From positions 1 to 12,826 of the forward strand of contig JBEDUI010000084.1 of assembly GCA_040414495.1 (NCBI GenBank): a stretch of DNA of 12,826 nt. Reading direction: 5' to 3'. The notes below the pieces were generated by a model that made no database searches, had not been told where the DNA came from, and saw nothing but the letters and a program-made list of their open reading frames with translations. This document shows positions 1 to 5,163 of the stretch, piece by piece (position 1 is the stretch's first letter; each line of letters begins with the position of its first letter). The translations under genes and the position numbers were made by a program. This DNA comes from DATAVB01 sp040414495. Lineage in GTDB: Bacteria > Actinomycetota > Actinomycetes > Mycobacteriales > QHCD01.

Positions 1-357
1 TCGTGCTCGGATCGCAAAGCGAGCCATTAGATATCGGCCGGGCCACCCGCACCATTCCGACCGGAATCCGCCGCGCCGTCGTTGCCCGCGACATCGGCTG
101 CGTACACCCCGGCTGCACCGCACCACCCGGGCAACTCCAAAACGCACCACGTCAAGCATTGGGCTGACGGCGGACCCACGGCACTAAACAACCTCGTCCT
201 GCTCTGCCACGGCCACCACTGGATCGTCCACCACAAAGGCTGGCAGATCACCTTCCTCAAAGGGATTCCACACGTCATACCGCCACTGATCATCGATCGA
301 CGGCAACAACCGCGGCGCAACACCATGCACGACCAACCCGGCCTCCCCCGCGGATAA
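1..357 (+). pseudogene. HNH endonuclease (13E12 repeat/DUF222 type), 3' part, frameshifted
   Basis: This is the C-terminal part of a DUF222/13E12-repeat protein with an HNH nuclease domain; its beginning lies outside the window. Reading from base 3 gives SEPLDIGRATRTIP, then the Cys pair CVHPGC and TAPPG, which is the standard run into the HNH core. That frame stops at 165. The continuation is in another frame: from about 130 it reads THHVKHWADGGPT, NNLVLLCHGHH and a typical tail DRRQQPRR ending at 357. One extra base between about 130 and 142 (there is an AAAA run at 139-142) explains the shift. The histidines and cysteines of the nuclease core are all present, so the lesion is recent or a sequencing error. 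Such genes are multicopy and mobile-like in mycobacteria and nocardiae. The family call is secure; loss of function rests on the one frameshift. Confidence 0.8.
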
Positions 358-363
358 CCCCAC

Positions 364-450
364 ACCGAGGACGTAGAACAAATACACCCGGAAAGGCGTC
401 TGGTGCGCTTCCCAGCTGCTATCCCGTTCATCAACGCCTTCGATGTGCAT
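364..450 (-). pseudogene. Possible 5' fragment of a small hypothetical actinobacterial gene
   Basis: On the minus strand, from an ATG at 450, about 29 residues read MHIEGVDERDSSWEAHQTPF followed by RVYLFYVLG. The W-E-x-H ... F-R-V-Y-x-F pattern resembles, from memory, the start of small uncharacterised actinobacterial proteins of roughly 100 residues. No function is known to me. The similarity stops near 364, exactly where the oppositely oriented HNH gene ends at 357; beyond that the frame runs on only as antisense of the HNH gene. It therefore looks like a gene whose 3' part was lost or replaced when the HNH gene arrived. The open frame extends upstream to 555, but that part overlaps the end of the next gene and has no clear family look. 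Confidence is low because the fragment is short. Confidence 0.35.
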
Positions 451-527
451 GCCCCAGCGTACGAATGTCTCGAGCAATATGGCGATCGGTTTTAGCACAT
501 CAACCCGCCAAAGCGGACTCGGGGCAT

Positions 528-1451
528 TTATCGGGGGCGTCCACGCGGTGGCCATTCGGTATGGGACGGTGGACGCATGGCCCGTAGTAGTCCCCGGGTC
601 GCATCTCGGCGTTTGACCTGCGGCGGCGGCTGCAACACATCGAATCCGGTACGGAACATCTCCTGGTGCAGGGCGACCGCTTCGGCCACCACGCCGCCGA
701 CCGTCAACCGCGGCGCCGGCGGCAGGTCCCGCGTCACCGTTCCGGCGGCCTGCAGCGTATATATCGCCCGGTCGCTGACCGCTTCGACCAATCGCGACAC
801 CGGTCCGGAAACCCGGGACAGATCGCCGGTCACCTCGGCGGTTGTGGCGCCGTGCACCTGCAATTCATCGATGGGAAGATAAATCCGGCCATATTCGGCG
901 TCCAGGCCAACGCTGGCGCAGATCGCCAACAGCCGCGAGGAGGTGTACACCGCGCTCACGCGCTCGAGCTGTTCTGGTTTCGGAGTGCGTTGCAGCGCAT
1001 GCAGAGTCAGCACACCGAGCGAACCACCGGAAAGGTCGCAATAGGACAGTAGTCCCTCGTAGTCGAGGTAGCAGCTGCCCAACTGATCCTGACGAGCGCC
1101 GGCCAGCAGGTGACGGAATGCCGAGGCCGGCCACTCATTCCGGTACCGCCGCAGGGCATCCACAACCTTGTGCCCGCTGCGATGGCCGGCCAGCATTCGG
1201 CTGACGTCCTCCTCCAACGCGTCCAGCAACGTACCGGCGGCAGCTCTTTGGTCGGGCTCGGGAGGTTGTGCGCTGGCCTGCAGCAGCGCGGCGAACCGGT
1301 AAATGCGCAACAGTTTCGCCCGTTGCCAGGGCGGCAGCGCCCGCGCGCCAACCGGAAGTACCGGCTCGCCCACCACCGGCCACGGTAACGGCGGACCATC
1401 CCCCGTGGAGTGCGCCGCCGACTCGAATATCTCGGTTTGCGTTTGCGTCAC
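528..1451 (-). CDS. Squalene/phytoene synthase family protein lacking catalytic Asp motifs
   Basis: A 307-residue protein (from GTG 1451) with the all-alpha isoprenoid synthase fold of the squalene/phytoene synthase (HpnC/CrtB) family. Family landmarks in order are LPPWQRAKLLRIYRFA (about 40-54), ARQDQ (119-123), the LLSYCDLSGGSLG helix (134-146), GRIYLP (188-193) and a C-terminal GFDVL ... RRD ... LLRA. The length is normal. The two Asp-rich motifs that hold Mg-diphosphate are not: where DDxxD is expected after the RFA helix the protein has QASAQ (Gln58 and Gln62), and where D-x-x-E/D-D precedes the GR-x-YLP motif it has S-V-G-L-D (Ser180, only Asp184 kept). It is therefore probably not a prenyl-diphosphate condensing enzyme, or works differently. 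GTG 1451 is preferred over an ATG at 1508 because AGGGGG lies 7 bases before it and the extra 19 residues fit no family. It stands alone, with no carotenoid or hopanoid genes beside it. Confidence 0.8.
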   Translation of the reverse strand: MTQTQTEIFESAAHSTGDGPPLPWPVVGEPVLPVGARALPPWQRAKLLRIYRFAALLQASAQPPEPDQRAAAGTLLDALEEDVSRMLAGHRSGHKVVDALRRYRNEWPASAFRHLLAGARQDQLGSCYLDYEGLLSYCDLSGGSLGVLTLHALQRTPKPEQLERVSAVYTSSRLLAICASVGLDAEYGRIYLPIDELQVHGATTAEVTGDLSRVSGPVSRLVEAVSDRAIYTLQAAGTVTRDLPPAPRLTVGGVVAEAVALHQEMFRTGFDVLQPPPQVKRRDATRGLLRAMRPPSHTEWPPRGRPR

Positions 1452-1458
1452 CAGACCG

Positions 1459-1464
1459 CCCCCT
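1459..1464 (-). promoter_or_regulatory. Ribosome-binding site deciding the start of the squalene/phytoene synthase-like gene
   Basis: Reading the minus strand, AGGGGG stands 7 bases before GTG 1451. The upstream ATG at 1508 has only a weak GGG within a T-rich stretch before it, so the GTG is the better start. Confidence 0.55.
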
Positions 1465-1584
1465 GTGCCGGCCACGCACTCCATGGCCGTCGTGGAGCCG
1501 CACGGCATCGTGCGGGAAACCCAGAATAGGTGAATCGCCGCAGGCCCCGGTCAACCAGCACCATTTTGCCCGTCATATCAAGGA

Positions 1585-1621
1585 AAAGGCTGCGCTGGTC
1601 TGAAACACCAGCGCAGCCCTT
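1585..1621 (-). terminator. Intrinsic terminator downstream of the aldo/keto reductase
   Basis: A perfect 12-bp inverted repeat (arms 1588-1599 and 1607-1618, GGCTGCGCTGGT type) with a 7-base loop. Read on the minus strand the stem is followed at once by TTTT, then CC and TT. It lies 27 bases past the stop of the aldo/keto reductase, so it should end that transcript and insulate the next minus-strand gene. A short TT also follows on the plus side, but no plus-strand gene ends here. The rest of 1509-1647 holds no gene that I can support. Confidence 0.85.
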
Positions 1622-1647
1622 CGTACAATATTCCGGGAAATACCGGC

Positions 1648-2655
1648 TCAGCGGTCGATCGAGCTCATGTCGGCATAGCGCTCTCCGGTCGGCGCCTGAA
1701 TCGCGCCCAGTTGGGCGAGATGATCGGCCGACAGCCTGATGTCGTCGGCCTTGGCATTCTCCTCGAGCCGGGACACCCGCTTGGTGCCGGGAATCGGCAC
1801 CACATCGGGGCCTTGCGCCATCAGCCAGGCCAAGGCGACCTGACCCGGCGTCGCGCCGATATCCTTGGCCACCGCCTCGACGGCGTCGACTATGCGCAGG
1901 TTGGCCTCGAAATTCTCCTTGCTGAAGCGCGGGTTGGAGACGCGGAAGTCGTCGGAATCCAACTGGTCAAGCGAGCGGATCGCTCCGGTGAGGAATCCGC
2001 GCCCCAGCGGCGAGTACGCGACGAAGCCGATGCCCAACTCGCGCACCAACGGCAGGATCTGCGCCTCCGGGTCCCGAGTCCACAGTGAATACTCGGTCTG
2101 CAGCGCCGTGATCGGATGCACCGCGTGAGCCCGGCGGATCGTCTCCGGGCTCGCCTCCGACAGTCCGATGTGGAGGATCTTGCCCTCGGTGATGAGGTCG
2201 CGCAACGCGCCGACCGTGTCCTCGATGGGTGTCTTCGGATCCACCCGATGCTGGTAGTACAGGTCGATGTGGTCGGTTCCGAGCCGACGTAAGGAACCTT
2301 CGAGGGCGGCGCGGATATTCTGCGGCGAGCTGTCCAGCATCCGGATCTCGTCCGCATTGTCCACTTGGCTCAGATCGCGCCCGGCCAGCTTCGCGTGCGA
2401 GATCTGCCCGAACTTGGTCGCCAGCACGACCTCGTCGCGCCGGCCCGCGATTGCCCGGCCGACCAGTTCCTCATTGGTGAAAGGCCCGTAGATCTCGGCC
2501 GTGTCGATAAATGTGATGCCCAGGTCGAGAGCACGCGCAATCGTGCGAATGGACTCCGCATTGTCCTGGTTCGCTCCGGTGTAATAGGCGGACATGCCCA
2601 TCGTCCCAAGCCCTTGCCGGGATACGTCCAGTCCGCCGAGTGATGTGTGTTTCAT
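1648..2655 (-). CDS. Aldo/keto reductase (AKR13-like), NADPH-dependent
   Basis: A complete 335-residue aldo/keto reductase, a TIM-barrel enzyme that reduces aldehydes or ketones with NADPH in the cytosol. The catalytic tetrad is visible: Asp51 and Tyr56 in FIDTAEIYGP, Lys81 in ATKFG and His136 in YYQHRVDP. Later parts also match: IGLSEAS (about 163-169), AYSPLGRGFLTG (about 213-224) and the C-terminal cofactor loop VPIPGTKRVSRLEEN. The form resembles AKR13/YakC-like enzymes, which have broad substrate ranges, so the natural substrate cannot be named. The ATG at 2655 has AAGGGAG 9 bases upstream. The gene is divergent from the aminotransferase across about 270 bases and ends in a strong intrinsic terminator, so it is probably a single-gene transcript. 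Nothing is broken or missing. Confidence 0.95.
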   Translation of the reverse strand: MKHTSLGGLDVSRQGLGTMGMSAYYTGANQDNAESIRTIARALDLGITFIDTAEIYGPFTNEELVGRAIAGRRDEVVLATKFGQISHAKLAGRDLSQVDNADEIRMLDSSPQNIRAALEGSLRRLGTDHIDLYYQHRVDPKTPIEDTVGALRDLITEGKILHIGLSEASPETIRRAHAVHPITALQTEYSLWTRDPEAQILPLVRELGIGFVAYSPLGRGFLTGAIRSLDQLDSDDFRVSNPRFSKENFEANLRIVDAVEAVAKDIGATPGQVALAWLMAQGPDVVPIPGTKRVSRLEENAKADDIRLSADHLAQLGAIQAPTGERYADMSSIDR

Positions 2656-2780
2656 ATGTCGTAACTCCCTTCGGTGTCCATACGAGACCGGTCACTGTCG
2701 ACGCTAGCGAGCGGCACCGGCGCCCGTCAGCTCACCCGACCCCCGTGACTGCGCGATCACCCGTATCAAGTCCGAGAAAA

Positions 2781-2809
2781 GGGATTGCAATTGTCCTCAG
2801 AGGAATCCC
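2781..2809. promoter_or_regulatory. Imperfect dyad in the divergent intergenic region (possible operator)
   Basis: GGGATT (2781-2786) and AATCCC (2804-2809) form perfect 6-bp outer arms, with a nested TCCT/AGGA pair (2794-2797 and 2801-2804) and the palindrome TTGCAA close by. It lies between the divergent aldo/keto reductase and aminotransferase genes, where a shared operator would be expected. It could equally be chance. No convincing -35/-10 pair was found in 2656-2923. Confidence 0.2.
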
Positions 2810-2910
2810 GGATCGGGGTGACCGGCAGCGGCACGAACCGCTAAGTACAGCCCAAGCCCGCCGCCCTCGATTACAGTGCGCTCGAAGTGACTTCGTACCG
2901 TGCTCGAACG

Positions 2911-2915
2911 AAGGG
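2911..2915 (+). promoter_or_regulatory. Ribosome-binding site deciding the aminotransferase start
   Basis: AAGGG ends 8 bases before the ATG at 2924. The ATG at 2918 would leave only 2 bases and the GTG at 2900 has no such site, so 2924 is the likely start. Confidence 0.55.
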
Positions 2916-2923
2916 CGATGTCG

Positions 2924-4093
2924 ATGAGCGGCAATCCAATCTGGGGCGCGGACTGGGACGAGGTCCGGCGCCTGTGGCTGCTCGATCCCGAGGTGGCGCA
3001 CTGCAATCACGGCTCATTCGGCGCCGTGCCGCGCCCGGTGCTGATGCGCCAGAACGAATTCCGCACCCGAATGGCGGCCAATCCGATGCGCTGGTTTCAT
3101 CGCGAACTGCCCGGTCTGGTGGCCCAGGCCCGGGCCGAAGTGGCCGAATTTCTCCGCGCCACGCCGGACCAGATCGCCTTTGTCACCAACGTCAGCACCG
3201 GCATCTCAGCGATCACGCAGTCGCTGACATTGAGCCCCGGTGATGAGGTGCTGTGCACCAACCACATCTATGGTTCGGTCGCGCTGGCTGTCGATCGGCT
3301 GTGCGCGCGGACCGGCGCCACCCGCATCGCGGCCGAGATTCCGGTCGAATGCAGCGACGATGAGGTCACCGCGATCGTGGCCGAACACTGCACGGAAAAC
3401 ACCGCGCTGGTCGTCATCGACCAGATCACCTCAGCCACGGCACGACGATTTCCGGTTGAGGCGGTGGCAAAGGTAGCGCATCAGGTCGGCGCGGCCGTGG
3501 TGATCGACGGTGCCCACGCCCCAGGAATGCTGCCGGTGGATGTGCCGCAAATCGGCGCCGACTTCTGGGTCGGGAACCTGCATAAATGGCCGTGCGCGCC
3601 CGCCGGCACCGGTGTTTTGTGGGTGGCCGAACCGTGGCGGGAAAGAATTCTTCCGCTCGTTGTTTCCGGAAACGAGAGTGCCGGCTTTCCGGCCGCATTC
3701 GACCGGGTCGGCACCAACGACCTGTCGGCCTGGCTGGCGGCACCCAGCGCGCTGGAACTATTGGGGGCGCTCGGCTGGGACCGGATCCGGACACACAACG
3801 AGTCGCTTGTCCACTTCGCACAGTCCACCGTGGCCGAAATCCTCGGCGTGCCGGACAACGACCTTCGGCGCGATCCCGGGCTCAGCCTCGCCGTGGTCCC
3901 GTTACCGCACGGGCTGACCGAGGGCCGTGGGGCCGCCCAGGCCCTGCAAGACCATATGGCCGGTATCGGCGTCGAAATGCAGATCCCCAGCTGGAACGGG
4001 CGTGCCACGATCCGGCTGTCGGCTCACGTGTACAACAGCCCATCCGATTACGAGCGGATGGCTCTGGGCGTACGGGATTACCTGCGTCGCTGA
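2924..4093 (+). CDS. Class V aminotransferase, isopenicillin N epimerase-like (PLP)
   Basis: A 389-residue fold-type I PLP enzyme of the class V aminotransferase/isopenicillin N epimerase-like group. The N-terminal HCNHGSFGAVPRPV (about 26-39) and RWFHRELP (56-63) are hallmarks of the CefD-like branch. The cofactor pocket shows TNVSTG (88-93) for the phosphate, Asp195 and His198 in VIDGAHAPG, and the Schiff-base Lys221 in GNLHKWP. GTNDLSAWLA and a small C-terminal domain ending near RLSAHVYNS complete it. Real CefD epimerises isopenicillin N, but no beta-lactam genes are nearby; most members have unknown substrates and could be epimerases, lyases or desulfurases. The start is ATG 2924, chosen by ribosome-site spacing; ATG 2918 or GTG 2900 would add 2 or 8 residues. 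The next gene starts 220 bases on, with its own promoter. Confidence 0.9.
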   Translation: MSGNPIWGADWDEVRRLWLLDPEVAHCNHGSFGAVPRPVLMRQNEFRTRMAANPMRWFHRELPGLVAQARAEVAEFLRATPDQIAFVTNVSTGISAITQSLTLSPGDEVLCTNHIYGSVALAVDRLCARTGATRIAAEIPVECSDDEVTAIVAEHCTENTALVVIDQITSATARRFPVEAVAKVAHQVGAAVVIDGAHAPGMLPVDVPQIGADFWVGNLHKWPCAPAGTGVLWVAEPWRERILPLVVSGNESAGFPAAFDRVGTNDLSAWLAAPSALELLGALGWDRIRTHNESLVHFAQSTVAEILGVPDNDLRRDPGLSLAVVPLPHGLTEGRGAAQALQDHMAGIGVEMQIPSWNGRATIRLSAHVYNSPSDYERMALGVRDYLRR

Positions 4094-4230
4094 GACGCGC
4101 CCGGCCGGGAATAGTCGTATCGCCGGTTCGAACCTGATCATCCACTTCGGACCGCATAGGGCGATAAAGGCGAGCCGCACGTTTCGTCACGTCTGTGAAA
4201 CATCGCGGACACCCATTTTCACAATCGCTT

Positions 4231-4239
4231 TTGTTACGA
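4231..4239. promoter_or_regulatory. Possible GntR-type operator half-palindrome
   Basis: TTGTTACGA fits the loose T-x-GT-N-AC-x-A pattern typical of GntR/FadR-family operators and sits 14 bases upstream of the -35 element of the regulator's own promoter. The motif is short and would occur by chance, so this is only a candidate autoregulatory site. A second weak dyad, GTTTC ... GAAAC (4181-4201), lies further upstream. Confidence 0.2.
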
Positions 4240-4253
4240 GCTAGTTGCGCGCG

Positions 4254-4282
4254 TTGACAGTCACCCGGGGCCGCCGTAAGGT
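4254..4282 (+). promoter_or_regulatory. Sigma-70-type promoter of the regulator/ABC importer operon
   Basis: TTGACA (4254-4259) is a perfect -35. It is followed by a 17-base spacer and TAAGGT (4277-4282), a good actinobacterial -10. Transcription would begin near 4289, leaving about 25 bases of leader before ATG 4314. This is the only consensus-quality promoter in the window. Since no equally good one precedes the transporter genes, it may drive the whole operon. Confidence 0.7.
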
Positions 4283-4313
4283 TTCGCCACCCAGAGGATG
4301 AGGTGGACAGGGA

Positions 4314-5027
4314 ATGAGTCACCCATTCAAGAGCGGCGAACTACGTGTCGTCTCTCGAAAACGCTTAACCGACCAGACCGCGGCCGCGCTGCGCGAGTAC
4401 ATCCTGACCAACCGCCTTGCGCCCGGAACACGACTTCCGGCCGAGACCACGTTGGCCAGCTCGCTCGGCGTCAGCCGTAATGTGCTGCGCCAAGCCGTGG
4501 CCTCGCTCGAAGGCCTGGGAATGCTACAGGTGACGCAGGGCCGCGGCACTTACGTCGCCGACCTCGCCGATACGGACGTGTTCCGGCAGATCGCGGCCTG
4601 GATGGGATCGGAGACGCTGACCGAGCACGATTATCTGGAGGTCCGCGCAATCTGGGAGCGTGGCGTCTACGAGCTGGTGATGGAACGCGCGAGCGCCGAC
4701 GATTTCGATCGACTGGAAGAAATCGCCGCCGCTATGGTCGACACGGATGATCCCGAGGAGGCCGCCGCCCGCCATCAGGAGTTTCACGGGGCCTTATTGA
4801 GCATCTCCGGCAACAAATTCCTGGTCACGATCGGTACGATCTTGCACCGCTTTTTCTGGGAATTCGGATACCGGGACGCGCAGGTGCGCAAACCGCCACC
4901 AGCGCGGCTGCTTGGCGGCCATCGCACGATCGTGCAGCTGATGCGTTCGGGCGATCGCGGCGAAATTCAACGGATGATCGATCTGCATCTTTCACCGCAC
5001 CTGAGCGGCGACGAGCCAAAGGACTGA
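4314..5027 (+). CDS. GntR-family transcriptional regulator, FadR/FCD subfamily
   Basis: A 237-residue repressor-type regulator. The N-terminal winged helix-turn-helix spans about 14-81: LPAETTLASSLGVSRNVLRQ (41-60) carries the recognition helix and GRGTY (76-80) is the wing tip. The C-terminal all-helical FCD ligand domain spans about 104-232; it usually binds small organic acids or amino-acid-like effectors, often through a metal. Three metal-site histidines are present (His158 in EFHGALL, His203 in GGHRTIV, His225 in DLHL). The usual Asp four residues before the first His is replaced by His154. AGGTGG lies 8 bases before ATG 4314. Placement directly upstream of, and co-directional with, a complete importer makes it the likely regulator of that operon and of itself; the effector is probably the imported compound or a derivative. 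Function as activator or repressor is inferred. Confidence 0.92.
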   Translation: MSHPFKSGELRVVSRKRLTDQTAAALREYILTNRLAPGTRLPAETTLASSLGVSRNVLRQAVASLEGLGMLQVTQGRGTYVADLADTDVFRQIAAWMGSETLTEHDYLEVRAIWERGVYELVMERASADDFDRLEEIAAAMVDTDDPEEAAARHQEFHGALLSISGNKFLVTIGTILHRFFWEFGYRDAQVRKPPPARLLGGHRTIVQLMRSGDRGEIQRMIDLHLSPHLSGDEPKD

Positions 5028-5031
5028 ATTA

Positions 5032-5052
5032 CCCGGGACAGACGTGCCCGGG
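5032..5052. other. CCCGGG inverted repeat just after the regulator gene
   Basis: Two CCCGGG hexamers (5032-5037 and 5047-5052) separated by 9 bases can form a 6-bp G/C hairpin starting 5 bases after the regulator's stop codon. There is no T-tract, so it is at most a weak terminator or RNA-processing hairpin; it could also be an operator. Confidence 0.3.
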
Positions 5053-5101
5053 CCACAGCACAGATCGGGACCAGGGAGCGGTAGCTCATGGTCTCTTGTA
5101 A

Positions 5102-5124
5102 TCCTGCCTCGATGACGAGCAGGA
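5102..5124 (+). promoter_or_regulatory. Leader hairpin upstream of the substrate-binding protein gene
   Basis: Arms 5102-5111 and 5116-5124 form 9 base pairs with one bulged C (5107) and an ATGA tetraloop. It lies 39 bases upstream of the binding-protein ATG and has no U-tract, so it is not a classical terminator. Its left arm is also complementary to the ribosome-binding site at 5148-5155, which suggests a translational switch. As DNA it could alternatively be an operator for the GntR regulator. Confidence 0.4.
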
Positions 5125-5147
5125 CAATCACCAACGATGCGAAACCT

Positions 5148-5155
5148 GAGGGAGG
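5148..5155 (+). promoter_or_regulatory. Ribosome-binding site of the substrate-binding protein
   Basis: GAGGGAGG ends 8 bases before ATG 5164 and selects that start over ATG 5137, which has only a distant GCAGGA. Seven of its eight bases can pair with CCTGCCTC at 5103-5110. Confidence 0.7.
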
Positions 5156-5163
5156 CATCGGAT

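Noticed and set aside
577..1388. Several plus-strand open frames opposite the squalene/phytoene synthase-like gene
   Set aside because: They are antisense shadows; the minus frame carries clear family landmarks over its whole length.
4100..4109. CCCGGCCGGG palindrome after the aminotransferase
   Set aside because: A loopless palindrome with no T-tract cannot act as an intrinsic terminator and is expected by chance in such GC-rich DNA.
5074..5102. TTGTAAT as a -10 element for a separate binding-protein promoter
   Set aside because: No -35-like hexamer stands 16-18 bases upstream; it would also place the start within the leader hairpin.
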